From: FEN-1279 sp964501535
Lineage (GTDB): Bacteria; Bacteroidota; Ignavibacteria; Tepidaquicellales; Tepidaquicellaceae
Length of the DNA: 64,000 bases
Reading direction: 5' to 3'
Assembly: GCA_964501535.1 (NCBI GenBank)
Contig: CAZCSV010000002.1
Span: 434,001 to 498,000, forward strand
Shown here: positions 36,409 to 45,673 of the stretch, piece by piece
How positions within the stretch are numbered: position 1 is the first letter of the stretch
Layout: each line of letters begins with the position of its first letter
The notes under the pieces: generated by a model
Databases searched by the model: none
Seen by the model: only the letters and a program-made list of their open reading frames with translations
What the model was told of the DNA's origin: nothing
Translations under genes and position numbers: made by a program

Positions 36409-37496
36409 GATTTATTGATGAATACAGAGACTCCGTGAAAGCAAAACGATATTTAAAGGAAATCGGAAAAATTACAACGGAAAACTGGTCAATAATGGAA
36501 ATCTGTGGAGGTCAGACTCATTCCATTATGAAATACGGAATAGATGAACTTTTGCCGGAAGAGATAAATCTGATTCACGGACCCGGTTGCCCCGTATGCG
36601 TCACTCCGGTGGAAAAGATTGATAAAGCCATTGAAATTGCATCAAACCCCGAAGTTATATTTTGCTCGTTTGGCGATATGCTGAGGGTTCCGGGCTCTAA
36701 AACGGATTTGTTGAGTGTGAAAGCATCCGGATATGATGTAAGAATAGTATATTCTCCTGTTGACGCCGTCAGGATTGCTAAAGAAAATCCCGGAAAGGAA
36801 GTGGTTTTTTTTGCGGTAGGATTCGAGACGACTGCTCCCCCGAATGCACAGGCAATTTATCTGGCTTATAATCGGAAAATAGAAAATTATTCCGCTCTGG
36901 TTTCGCATGTGCTTGTCCCGCCTGCAATAGAAGCGATTTTAAGCTCGAAAAATAATAAGGTCCGTGGTTTCCTTGCTGCTGGTCACGTCTGTGCCGTAAT
37001 GGGATTTTATGAATATGAAAATATTGCGGAAAAATTCCGCGTACCAATTGTTGTAACAGGCTTCGAACCTTTGGATATTTTACAGGGAATATTTATGTGC
37101 GTAAAACAGCTGGAGGAAAAAAGATATTATGTCGAAAACCAGTATTCACGCGTGGTGACAAGGAAAGGAAATCCGAAAGCTCGTGAAATGATGTATGAAG
37201 TGTTTGAAACCTGCAATATGAAGTGGAGAGGCATCGGTGAGATTAAGCAAAGCGGATTCAGAATAAAGGATAAATACAAAAAATTCGATGCTGAAATCAA
37301 ATTCGGCGTTGTGGATTATTCTTTCGAAGAATCTACCGAGTGTATCAGCGGATTAATCCTGCAGGGATTGAAGAAACCGAATGAATGTCCCGTGTTTGGG
37401 ACGAAGTGCAGTCCTGAACATCCGCTCGGTGCAACGATGGTCTCTTCGGAAGGTGCGTGCTCTGCATACTATTTATATAAAGAAAAAAAAGGTTAA
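36405..37496 (+). CDS. hypD: Hydrogenase maturation iron-sulfur protein HypD
   Basis: The 363-residue protein is the scaffold where the Fe(CN)2CO group of the NiFe cofactor is built. Characteristic motifs are EICGGQTHSI (about residue 33), GPGCPVCVTP (about 65), GFETTAPP (about 143), GFLAAGHVCAVMG and, near the C-terminus, the [4Fe-4S] cysteines in CPVFGTKCSPEHPLGA with a final GACSAYYLY. It is coupled to hypC by an ATGA-type overlap. Confidence 0.96.
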   Translation: MRFIDEYRDSVKAKRYLKEIGKITTENWSIMEICGGQTHSIMKYGIDELLPEEINLIHGPGCPVCVTPVEKIDKAIEIASNPEVIFCSFGDMLRVPGSKTDLLSVKASGYDVRIVYSPVDAVRIAKENPGKEVVFFAVGFETTAPPNAQAIYLAYNRKIENYSALVSHVLVPPAIEAILSSKNNKVRGFLAAGHVCAVMGFYEYENIAEKFRVPIVVTGFEPLDILQGIFMCVKQLEEKRYYVENQYSRVVTRKGNPKAREMMYEVFETCNMKWRGIGEIKQSGFRIKDKYKKFDAEIKFGVVDYSFEESTECISGLILQGLKKPNECPVFGTKCSPEHPLGATMVSSEGACSAYYLYKEKKG

Positions 37497-37541
37497 TAAA
37501 TCTTTCGTTAATGTGCCTGAAAAATTAAAATAGATTATAAT

Positions 37542-38603
37542 ATGGCTAATTTAAATATTATTGATGAATTGAGTTGCCCCCTTCCCATAAACGATTATGA
37601 TGCGGTTACTATGGCTCACGGAGGCGGCGGAAAACTGATGAATAACTTAATCGAAAAAATGTTCATTCATTACCTCTCGAATCATTTGATTGATGAAAAG
37701 CATGACGGGGCGGTTTTTGAAACCGAAGGACATAGGCTTGCTTTCTCCACGGATTCTTACGTGGTCAATCCCGTTTTTTTCCCGGGAGGGGATATCGGGG
37801 AACTTGCTGTTTACGGGACCGTCAACGACCTCGCAATGTGCGGCGCAAAACCCCTGTATATGAGCCTGGGGCTGATTCTTGAAGAGGGATTCTTATTGAA
37901 AGATCTGGAAAAAATTATTATCTCGATTAAAAATGCCTGTGAAAAAACCGGTGTGAAAATAATTACCGGCGATACAAAGGTCGTGGATAAGGGAAAAGGT
38001 GACGGAATTTTTATTAATACATCGGGAATCGGAATTGTGAAAGAGGGAATTAATATTTCGCCTTCGAATGTGCGGGAAGGGGATATTATTTTATTGAGCG
38101 GAGATATCGGCAGACACGGAATAGCCATAATGTCCGCAAGGGAAAATCTTGATTTTGAGAGCAATATTAAAAGCGATTGTGCACCGCTTAACAGTATAGT
38201 CGAAAAGTTAATCGAATCGGAAGTCGAGATTCACTGCCTGAGGGATTTAACACGCGGAGGACTCGGGAGTGCACTGAACGAAATTGCATCCTCGGCGGGA
38301 GTTGTAATCGAAGTGGAAGAAAAATCCATAAATGTCATCGAAGAAGTACGCGGTGTGTGCGAGATACTCGGCTTCGACCCGGTCTACGTGGCAAACGAAG
38401 GCAGATTCATTGCAATAGTGAAAAAGGAAGATGCCCCGAAAGCATTGAAAATACTTGCTTCGGAAGAATCCGGAAAATTCTCTTCCGTTATCGGTGAAGT
38501 GAAAAATAAAAAATCAAACGGGCTCGTAACTTTAAAAAGCATCATCGGGGCAACCCGTATTCTCGACATGCTCAGCGGCGAACAGCTGCCAAGGATTTGC
38601 TAA
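37542..38603 (+). CDS. hypE: Hydrogenase maturation dehydratase HypE
   Basis: The 353-residue enzyme dehydrates the carbamoyl group, carried on its C-terminal cysteine, to thiocyanate for the cyanide ligands. It begins with MAHGGGGKLM at about residue 24, contains an ATP-binding GDTKVVDKGKGDG and RDLTRGGLGSALNEIA, and ends exactly in LPRIC, so the catalytic Cys353 is present. It closes the hyp cluster, 45 bases after hypD. Confidence 0.96.
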   Translation: MANLNIIDELSCPLPINDYDAVTMAHGGGGKLMNNLIEKMFIHYLSNHLIDEKHDGAVFETEGHRLAFSTDSYVVNPVFFPGGDIGELAVYGTVNDLAMCGAKPLYMSLGLILEEGFLLKDLEKIIISIKNACEKTGVKIITGDTKVVDKGKGDGIFINTSGIGIVKEGINISPSNVREGDIILLSGDIGRHGIAIMSARENLDFESNIKSDCAPLNSIVEKLIESEVEIHCLRDLTRGGLGSALNEIASSAGVVIEVEEKSINVIEEVRGVCEILGFDPVYVANEGRFIAIVKKEDAPKALKILASEESGKFSSVIGEVKNKKSNGLVTLKSIIGATRILDMLSGEQLPRIC

Positions 38604-38695
38604 AAGCTATTTTTTTTATAAAAAGCAATTGCTATATTTAAACGTAGCAGTTATGGATTGCCTTACAATATTGTAAAAATTTTTTTTCAGGAGAT

Positions 38696-40084
38696 ATGCT
38701 TGGACTAATTCCGTCATACACTTATGATTTTGAGCAGCTCTGGTCATTGTTGATTAATCGGAACAAATGGATAATTAAACTAAGGTATTTTGTCTCCATT
38801 GGTCTGGCTTCCTTTACGGTCATCTCGTCTCAGATTCTGGAACTGGATTTCAGCAAAACGCAGTTCAATGCACTTATAATTATTTCCGTCTTTATTTTAT
38901 TATACAATTTTCTCCTGAATTATCTAATCAATGCTCAGTTTGTGAAAAACGACCCCGAGCGTTTCAATCCGATGCATATTTCGCTTCTCCAGATTCTTAC
39001 CGACCAGGTAGCACTCGCCGCTGTCATATATTATACGGGAGGAATAGAAAGCCCGTTTTACATTTTCTTTATCTTCCATATGATTATTGGAAGCCTCATA
39101 CTCTCCGGTTTCGTTATTTATTCCATTGCGGGCATAACAGTAATATGCTTTTACATTGCGTCTCTTCTGGAATATTTTGCCGTAATACCTCATCATAAAT
39201 TCGGAGTCCTGCTGAGTTTTCCTATTTACAACGAGCTTGATTATGTGTTGCTCTTTGCCACTTCATTTGGAATTACTATGGTCGTTAGCATATTCTTTGC
39301 GAATTCGATAGCACACTCCCACTATGTTAACGGACAGAAACTGAAATTGGCTTATGAAAAGCTCAGAGAAGCAGAGGTAGTAAAGCAGAAATATACGATT
39401 GGCATTGTTCATGAAATAAAATCGCCCCTTTCGTCCGTACAGTCCTTTCACGATATTATACTCGAGGGTTATACGGGCCCTATCAATCCGCAGGCGAAGG
39501 AAAAACTGATAAGGGCAAGGGCAAGAACGGACGAGGCAATTCAGATTATAAACGATGTCCTGAGCATCTCGAAACTGAAACTGCAGGTGGGAATAAAAAA
39601 GGAGGATGTTGATTTAATTCAGCTCCTGCATAAAATAATCGCAAAGAAAAAAGTTCAGGCGGATTACTTGAGAATTGCGATTAATTTTTATGATTTAAGT
39701 ACGAAAAAAGACGTGTTAAAAGGGGATTGTACTTTGCTGGAACTTGCTTTTTCGAATCTGATTGGGAACGGAATAAAATATTCGAATCCGGGAGGAACGG
39801 TCGAAATAGTCGTTGAAGACGGGAAGAGCGACAGTGAAATGGATATTGAAATATGCGATGACGGAATCGGGATTCCGGAAAAAGACCAGGTGAAAATTTT
39901 CAATGAATTTTTCAGAGCATCAAATGTAAAACATAAAAATTATGAAGGAACTGGTCTCGGACTTTCGGTGGTCAAACAGATTGTTGAACAGCACGGAGGT
40001 AAAATCACTTTTAAAAGCCCTTCGAGAATGGCAAAAGAAAACGGTCCCGGGACTTGTTTCAGAGTCACGTTGAAAAGAGAATAA
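38696..40084 (+). CDS. Membrane sensor histidine kinase with six predicted helices
   Basis: The 462-residue kinase begins with about six hydrophobic segments (about 25-210) and no large periplasmic domain, so it may sense something within the membrane. The HisKA box has His239 in VHEIKSPLSS, followed by the N box FSNLIGNGIKYSN, the G1 box ICDDGIGIPE, and G2 GTGLGLSVVKQIV. AGGAG two bases before ATG is an unusually close ribosome site. It lies 92 bases after hypE and ahead of another kinase and a sigma-54 activator, suggesting regulation of the hydrogenase locus, but this is position-based inference. Confidence 0.88.
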   Translation: MLGLIPSYTYDFEQLWSLLINRNKWIIKLRYFVSIGLASFTVISSQILELDFSKTQFNALIIISVFILLYNFLLNYLINAQFVKNDPERFNPMHISLLQILTDQVALAAVIYYTGGIESPFYIFFIFHMIIGSLILSGFVIYSIAGITVICFYIASLLEYFAVIPHHKFGVLLSFPIYNELDYVLLFATSFGITMVVSIFFANSIAHSHYVNGQKLKLAYEKLREAEVVKQKYTIGIVHEIKSPLSSVQSFHDIILEGYTGPINPQAKEKLIRARARTDEAIQIINDVLSISKLKLQVGIKKEDVDLIQLLHKIIAKKKVQADYLRIAINFYDLSTKKDVLKGDCTLLELAFSNLIGNGIKYSNPGGTVEIVVEDGKSDSEMDIEICDDGIGIPEKDQVKIFNEFFRASNVKHKNYEGTGLGLSVVKQIVEQHGGKITFKSPSRMAKENGPGTCFRVTLKRE

Positions 40085-40146
40085 TGAATTTGAAAAAAAA
40101 TGCGAATTGTTTTATAGAAGATATTTTTTAAAATCAAAATTGGATT

Positions 40147-42129
40147 ATGAGAAAAAATATGCTAAGGAGCATTCAGTATTATCTGATTAAATATTTTTCG
40201 ATAGCAATTTTAATTCCTACCGTAATACTGAGTATTATCGGTACGAAAATAATATATAACCAGGTTATAACCAGGGCTGAAACGAAAACGATTTCGGATT
40301 TGAATTATGCAAAGGAGATTTACAGAAACAAAATATCGTCGATTGAAGCCGCAACACGTCTGACCGCATTAAGAGGATTCATTATTTCGTCCCTGATAGA
40401 AAATAAATCCGACACTTTACAGAAAGAACTGCGTCAGACATTGATGACGGAAAAGCTGGATTTCTTTACGATGGTAAACAGTAAGGGCGTTGTGGTCTGC
40501 AGAGGCAGAAATCCTCTGTCAAAAGGTGATACACTGATTAATGACAAATATGTTAAAAGAGTATTATTGACAAAAGAAAACGTATCCGGAACAGATGTAA
40601 TGAGTTCGTACGAATTATATAAGGAATCGAATGAGCTGGTTGAAAATGCATATATGAAAATTATTTCCACACCGAAATCAAAACCAAGAGCAGACTCGGT
40701 CGAGACTACGGGAATGGTTTTAAAATCAGCTGTTCCAGTTTTTGACAGGAATAAGGAATTGGTCGGTGTGCTGATAGCAGGCGTGTTATTGAACAGAAAT
40801 CATGAAATCCTGCACAAAGTCAAGGAAATTGTGCACGAAAAAGAAATTTACAAAGGAAAGGAAATCGGAACCGAAACAATATTCTATAAAGACCTGAGAA
40901 TAAGCACCAATGTGAAAAATCTGGACGGAAGTTATGCAATCGGTACATTGGTATCGGAAGAAGTTTACGAAAAAACGCTTGAAAAAGGCGAACGCTGGAT
41001 TGGAGATGCATTCGTCGTTAATTCCTGGTATATCAGCGCATATGAACCTATAAAAGATATTGACGGAAATAACATTGGAATGCTGTATGTCGGACTGCTG
41101 AAACAACCTTTCAGCGATTTGCTTGCAAGTACGATATTGATATTTCTTGGTGTTGCTGTGGTTGTGCTGGTGATTATATACCTGGTTGCTATTATGTTGT
41201 CAAACAGAATCACATCGCCGCTGAGAGTCTTGGAGGAGGTTGCAAGGAAATTCGCTGACGGGGATTACAAATCGGAGTTTACGATAAGAAAAGCTCCAAG
41301 GGAAGTAAAAAGTCTTGCTGTTGCATTGAATAAAATGGCGGAAGAGGTTGAAAATGAAAAGAAGGAACTCGAGGAATGGGCTGATACCATGGAAGAGAAA
41401 GTTCAGGAACGGACTGCGGAATTGAAAAAAATACACGGACAGTTGTTCCGCTCCGAAAAACTTGCCTCGATAGGAAAATTAGCGGCCGGCGTTGCTCACG
41501 AAATAAATAATCCGTTAACAGGAATATTGACGAACGCAAGTTTACTGCTGGAAGATTTAAAAGAAGGTGATTCGAAAAGGGATGATGTACAGGTAATCGT
41601 GAACGAAACAATCAGGTGCAGGGAAATCGTTAAGAGATTGCTCGATTTTGCCAGACAGACAAAACCGCAGAAAAGTTTAACTAACATAAATTCTCTGATA
41701 GATAATATAGTTCTGCTTGTAAGAAATCAGACCTCATTTAGAAATGTGAATATTGAGAGGTATTTTGCCGATGAGATACCGGAAATAATGGTCGACAAAG
41801 ACCAGATTCAGCAGGTGTTTATCAATTTGATATTGAATGCTTCCGATGCAATGCCGAATGGCGGAGATATAAAGATATTATCGCGTATAATAGAAAACGG
41901 CGAGTATATAGAAGTGAGATTTGCGGATAACGGATCGGGTATTTCCGAAGAGAATAAACACAAGATATTCGACCCGTTTTTTACTACGAAGGAAAACGGA
42001 ACGGGTCTCGGATTGTCCATTACATACGGTATCGTTGAACAGCACGGCGGAACTATTAATTTAGAGAGTGAATTGGGCAAGGGAACTACCTTTATAGTTC
42101 TTCTGCCGATTAAACAATTAACGGAATAA
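40147..42129 (+). CDS. Sensor histidine kinase with extracytoplasmic Cache-type domain
   Basis: The 660-residue kinase has a first membrane helix (about 13-35) and an extracytoplasmic sensory domain of about 280 residues with the look of a single/double Cache fold (VPVFDRNKELVGVLIAG, SAYEPIKDIDGNNIGMLYVG). A second helix (about 328-350) is followed by a HAMP linker, a coiled coil, HisKA with His451 in AAGVAHEINNPLTG, and HATPase (NLILNASDAM, GTGLGLSITYGIVEQHGG). This is the NtrB/AtoS-like architecture that pairs with sigma-54 activators. Its stop overlaps the start of just such a regulator by one base, so the pair is a cognate two-component system. The ligand is unknown. Confidence 0.92.
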   Translation: MRKNMLRSIQYYLIKYFSIAILIPTVILSIIGTKIIYNQVITRAETKTISDLNYAKEIYRNKISSIEAATRLTALRGFIISSLIENKSDTLQKELRQTLMTEKLDFFTMVNSKGVVVCRGRNPLSKGDTLINDKYVKRVLLTKENVSGTDVMSSYELYKESNELVENAYMKIISTPKSKPRADSVETTGMVLKSAVPVFDRNKELVGVLIAGVLLNRNHEILHKVKEIVHEKEIYKGKEIGTETIFYKDLRISTNVKNLDGSYAIGTLVSEEVYEKTLEKGERWIGDAFVVNSWYISAYEPIKDIDGNNIGMLYVGLLKQPFSDLLASTILIFLGVAVVVLVIIYLVAIMLSNRITSPLRVLEEVARKFADGDYKSEFTIRKAPREVKSLAVALNKMAEEVENEKKELEEWADTMEEKVQERTAELKKIHGQLFRSEKLASIGKLAAGVAHEINNPLTGILTNASLLLEDLKEGDSKRDDVQVIVNETIRCREIVKRLLDFARQTKPQKSLTNINSLIDNIVLLVRNQTSFRNVNIERYFADEIPEIMVDKDQIQQVFINLILNASDAMPNGGDIKILSRIIENGEYIEVRFADNGSGISEENKHKIFDPFFTTKENGTGLGLSITYGIVEQHGGTINLESELGKGTTFIVLLPIKQLTE

Positions 42130-43526
42130 TGAAAGCAAATATATTAGTAATAGATGATGAACTTGTGATCTGCCAGAGCTGTGAAAAAATATTTCTCAAA
42201 GCAGGTCATAATGTTGCATATTCGACAAGCGGGAATCAGGCACTTGCTATGCTCGAAGAAAAAACGTTCGATGTCGTGTTTACGGATTTGAAAATGGTCG
42301 ACATTGGCGGAATGGAAGTCCTGCAAGCTATAAAACAAAAGTATCCCGATACGGTCGTGGTTGTGATTACGGGTTATGCTACGGTCGCATCCGCTGTCGA
42401 AACAATGAGGTATGGCGCTTTCGACTATCTCCCGAAACCTTTTACACCTCAGGAAATCTTGACAGTCTTGAACAGAGCGCTCGAAAAAAGAAACCTGATT
42501 AAAATTACAACCGAAGAATACAACTATTCCGACGTATCGGGCTTCGAGGGGATAATCGGAAAAAGTCCGAGTATTGTCAGAGTATATAATCTTATTAATA
42601 AAGTAGCACCGACTGACAGTACGGTATTGATATTAGGGGAAAGCGGTACCGGAAAAGAACTTACGGCACGGGCTATTCACCGGAAGAGTCTGAGAAAAGA
42701 GAATAAATTTTTTCCGATTGATATTTCGAGCCTGCCCGCTAATTTAATAGAAAGCGAATTATTCGGACATATAAAGGGCTCTTTTACCGGTGCCGTCTCA
42801 GATAAAATCGGAGTCTTTGAAGCAGCCGATAAGGGAACAATCTTTTTGGATGAAATTGGAAATCTTCCCCTCGATATACAGTCACGGTTGTTAAGGGTAT
42901 TGCAGGAAAAAGAATTCCTTCCCGTTGGAAGCACACAGGTAAGAAAAGTCGATGTGAGAATGATATTCGCTACAAACCAGAATTTGAAAAAGGCAGTCGA
43001 AGAGGGTAAATTCAGAGAGGATCTATATTACAGATTAAATGTCTTTCCCGTTAAACTGCCCGCATTAAGGGAAAGAAAAGAAGATATTCCGGAATTGGCA
43101 TTGTACTTTTTAAAGAAATATTGCGAAAAGATCGACAGGAATATACCCGTTATTGATTTGGAAGCAATGGAAATGCTTCAAAATTATCATTGGCCGGGCA
43201 ATATCAGGGAACTTGAACATATAATAGAGCGTCTGTCCATTATTGTTGAAGAAAATGAAATAAAATCTGTCAATATATCATCGGTATTGTTTAAAACAGA
43301 TTCAATAAATAGTTCCGTTTTACCGAAAAACATATACGACCTGAATAACTTCAAAAAACAGATTAAAGAGACTTCGATTAAGGAAATCGAAAAACTGTTC
43401 GTTACGGAGGCATTACTGAGAAATAATTGGAACATCTCAAAAGCCGCTCTTGACGTTAGTATGCAAAGGTCGAATTTTCAGGCTTTAATGAAAAAATATG
43501 GCGTAAAAAAACCGGATGATGTATAA
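42129..43526 (+). CDS. NtrC-family sigma-54-dependent response regulator
   Basis: The 465-residue activator has a receiver domain (phosphoacceptor Asp in VVFTDLKM, about 54) and an AAA+ domain with Walker A GESGTGKE (about 170). The sigma-54-contacting loop reads GSFTGA (usual GAFTGA). Walker B GTIFLDEIGNLP and the arginine-finger region DLYYRLNVFP follow. A Fis-type helix-turn-helix lies at the C-terminus (NWNISKAALDVSMQRSNFQALMKKYGV). It activates RNA polymerase carrying sigma-54. A near-consensus sigma-54 promoter lies about 210 bases downstream, before the double-receiver gene, and is the obvious candidate target. Confidence 0.94.
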   Translation: MKANILVIDDELVICQSCEKIFLKAGHNVAYSTSGNQALAMLEEKTFDVVFTDLKMVDIGGMEVLQAIKQKYPDTVVVVITGYATVASAVETMRYGAFDYLPKPFTPQEILTVLNRALEKRNLIKITTEEYNYSDVSGFEGIIGKSPSIVRVYNLINKVAPTDSTVLILGESGTGKELTARAIHRKSLRKENKFFPIDISSLPANLIESELFGHIKGSFTGAVSDKIGVFEAADKGTIFLDEIGNLPLDIQSRLLRVLQEKEFLPVGSTQVRKVDVRMIFATNQNLKKAVEEGKFREDLYYRLNVFPVKLPALRERKEDIPELALYFLKKYCEKIDRNIPVIDLEAMEMLQNYHWPGNIRELEHIIERLSIIVEENEIKSVNISSVLFKTDSINSSVLPKNIYDLNNFKKQIKETSIKEIEKLFVTEALLRNNWNISKAALDVSMQRSNFQALMKKYGVKKPDDV

Positions 43527-43737
43527 ATATATGAAAAAATAATATTAAAGGCTAATCCAATCACTGCATATTTTATTATATATCTGCATAAATATTTATA
43601 CACTGCAAAAGTTGAAATTTATCAATCCTATTTGATTTAAACCGATTTTCAATAAAAAAATGCCGGAAACGTGCATATAGATTTATGCACCTTAAAGAGA
43701 AATATCATTAATTTTTTGAAATTTTATGATTTTTTCA

Positions 43738-43754
43738 TTGGCACGGCACTTGTA
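43738..43754 (+). promoter_or_regulatory. Sigma-54-type promoter (-24/-12)
   Basis: TTGGCACG (43738-43745), a four-base spacer GCAC and TTGTA (43750-43754) match the sigma-54 consensus TTGGCACG-N4-TTGCA with one change (TTGT for TTGC). The GG and the downstream G are exactly ten bases apart, as required. A start site near 43764 would give a leader of about 45 bases before the ATG at 43809. The gene directly upstream encodes an NtrC-type activator. Confidence 0.7.
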
Positions 43755-43808
43755 TTATATAAGGAAAACAAGAATAAAAAAACAAAAATAAATATAAGGA
43801 ATAAAAAA

Positions 43809-44966
43809 ATGATTACAGAAAAAATTTTGGTAGTGGACGACGAATCAACAATCTGCGACAGTGTTAAAAAGATTTTATCGAGAAAAGGTTATGAAGTGGA
43901 AAATACTTTAAATGCTTCGGACGCCATTGAAAGAATGAAAAAGGAAAAATTTGACATAGTTATTACAGATTTGATGATGCCCAATGTCAGTGGAATGGAA
44001 TTGCTGGAACTCGTGAAAAAATATTATCCCGAGATTGATGTGTTGGTCATTACGGGATATGCAACCCTTGAATCTGCCGTTCAGGCTACAAAATTGGGCG
44101 CTCTGGATTATATTCAGAAACCTTTCACCCCGAGTGAATTAGCAGACAGAGTTCAGAAAGCAATTGAACTGAGAAGAAATAAAAACAAAGATACCGAAGA
44201 AAAAATTGGTGAGAAAAAAGAAAATGACGTTATCGATGTTGATATGCCCTTTAACGTTGTCGAGATTGAAAAAGCAACCTCTAAAGAGTTTGCGGATAAA
44301 TTAACCCGTTCCGATATTCCCATATCGAAAAAATATGTAGTAACAAACCGTTGCTTAAAAGGTAACAGGGAATGCAAAATATTTGCGAAAACAAGAATGG
44401 AATGTAAAGGTGAATGTATCGAACTTAAAAAAGAAAAGAAGGCTATGCTGAAAAAGGGAATATCAACAAGAAATTTTGAAGGTCAGATTGATGTCGATAT
44501 GCCCTTCATTTTAACTGAAGTGGAAAGTGAAATCGGAAGTGATTATCTGGACTGTATGGACAGGTCTGATTTCCCGAGAGCCGCACTCTACGGTAAAAAT
44601 GCAGAGTCGAGAAAGAGTATACTTGTCGTGGACGATGAGCCAATAGTATGCCATAGCGTCAGAAGAATTTTGTCAAAACAAAATTGCACCGTGGAAGAAG
44701 CATTCGACGTCGATGTGGCTCAGAAGAAAATTATGAACAATAAATATGATTTGATATTCTTGGATTTGAAGATGCCCAAAAAGGACGGTATGGATGTCTT
44801 AACATCAATAAAGGAAAATTATCCCGATACTCCGGTGATTATGATTACGGGATACGGAACAATTGACAAGGCTATTGAAGCTACGAAACTCGGTGCATAT
44901 CAGTTTATACCAAAACCGTTCACTCCGGAAGAACTGAAAGAAGTCGCGTTAGAAGCTTTAGCATAA
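43809..44966 (+). CDS. Double-receiver protein with a central cysteine cluster
   Basis: The 385-residue protein has a receiver domain at each end: residues 1-125 (ILVVDDEST, VITDLMMPN, QKPFTPSE) and about 265-385 (ILVVDDEPI, IFLDLKMPK, PKPFTPEE). Between them lie two copies of a motif, DVDMPF then E(V/I)E and RSD(I/F)P, starting at residues 143 and 228. Between those copies is a cysteine cluster, C182, C189, C199 and C203, that could bind a metal or iron-sulfur centre. There is no DNA-binding or enzymatic output domain. The frame is open 46 codons upstream, but the ATG at 43809 follows AAGGA and the sigma-54 promoter. It is probably a phosphorelay adaptor, perhaps redox-sensitive; that is inference. 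Confidence 0.8.
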   Translation: MITEKILVVDDESTICDSVKKILSRKGYEVENTLNASDAIERMKKEKFDIVITDLMMPNVSGMELLELVKKYYPEIDVLVITGYATLESAVQATKLGALDYIQKPFTPSELADRVQKAIELRRNKNKDTEEKIGEKKENDVIDVDMPFNVVEIEKATSKEFADKLTRSDIPISKKYVVTNRCLKGNRECKIFAKTRMECKGECIELKKEKKAMLKKGISTRNFEGQIDVDMPFILTEVESEIGSDYLDCMDRSDFPRAALYGKNAESRKSILVVDDEPIVCHSVRRILSKQNCTVEEAFDVDVAQKKIMNNKYDLIFLDLKMPKKDGMDVLTSIKENYPDTPVIMITGYGTIDKAIEATKLGAYQFIPKPFTPEELKEVALEALA

Positions 44967-44994
44967 TAAATAAAAAAAAAGTAATCTTTACTGA

Positions 44995-45030
44995 GTAAGC
45001 TGTACTGCCGGTACAGCTTACTTTTTTTTT
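44995..45030 (+). terminator. Strong intrinsic terminator
   Basis: A perfect 11-base-pair stem (GTAAGCTGTAC with GTACAGCTTAC, loop TGCCG) is followed directly by nine T residues. It lies about 30 bases after the double-receiver stop codon and separates the regulatory genes from the hydrogenase operon that follows. Confidence 0.92.
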
Positions 45031-45219
45031 ATCTGATAAATTTCTCTTCCCGGAAAAAAAATCATTCCATAAGATATTATGGGTGCATATTTATTTATAC
45101 TTTTAACGTTCTATTTTTATAATAGTTAACATTTCATAAAAAAATTACACTTGCATTTAAATTATTTTATTTGCAATTTTTAAAAAATTATAAAAAGGTC
45201 TTTTTATCCTTTATCACAA

Positions 45220-45639
45220 ATGCTGTATTCAAAGTACTGTGAATATTCAATAAGAGCCCTTGCTTATCTGGGAGCTAATAGACAGAAAAAAAGTTATATG
45301 CTCGTTAAGGAAATTTCGGAAAAAACGAATATTCCTTGTGCCTATCTTCATAAAATCTTCCAGGACTTAGCCAGCAATACAAATTGGATTGTTTCGAAAA
45401 AAGGTCGCAACGGCGGTGTTTCTATGGCAATCGACAGTAAGAAAGTAAAGCTTATGGATATTATCAAGTTGTGCGACGGAGTACAGACAATCGATAAATG
45501 TGTTCTTGGCGGGGATAAAAGATGTAAACAGAATCCGAAGTGCGGTTTGCATGATATGTGCTCTCACGTCCTTAATGAGATTACAGCATTTTACGAAAAG
45601 ACGACATTGGATGTAATTGCAAAAATGAATCCGTTTTAA
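45220..45639 (+). CDS. Rrf2-family iron-sulfur transcription regulator
   Basis: The 139-residue protein has the Rrf2/IscR winged helix (SKYCEYSIRALAYL, then IPCAYLHKIFQDL and KKGRNGGVSMA). A cysteine set follows at C94, C102, C108 and C114, with C85 just before, that can hold a [2Fe-2S] or [4Fe-4S] cluster. Members sense cluster status, nitric oxide or redox state. As the first gene after a terminator and the head of a gene run into hdr, nuo and mvh genes, it is likely to control this operon, including itself. I saw no certain operator; the upstream 190 bases are AT-rich. Confidence 0.9.
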   Translation: MLYSKYCEYSIRALAYLGANRQKKSYMLVKEISEKTNIPCAYLHKIFQDLASNTNWIVSKKGRNGGVSMAIDSKKVKLMDIIKLCDGVQTIDKCVLGGDKRCKQNPKCGLHDMCSHVLNEITAFYEKTTLDVIAKMNPF

Positions 45640-45673
45640 ATAACTGGGTTTTTAAAATTCAAAATTAAAAATT

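Noticed and set aside
45040..45219. Sigma-54 promoter before the Rrf2/hydrogenase operon
   Set aside because: I looked for GG-N10-GC elements in this region and before hypA and found none; the TTGC-containing stretches lack the GG half.
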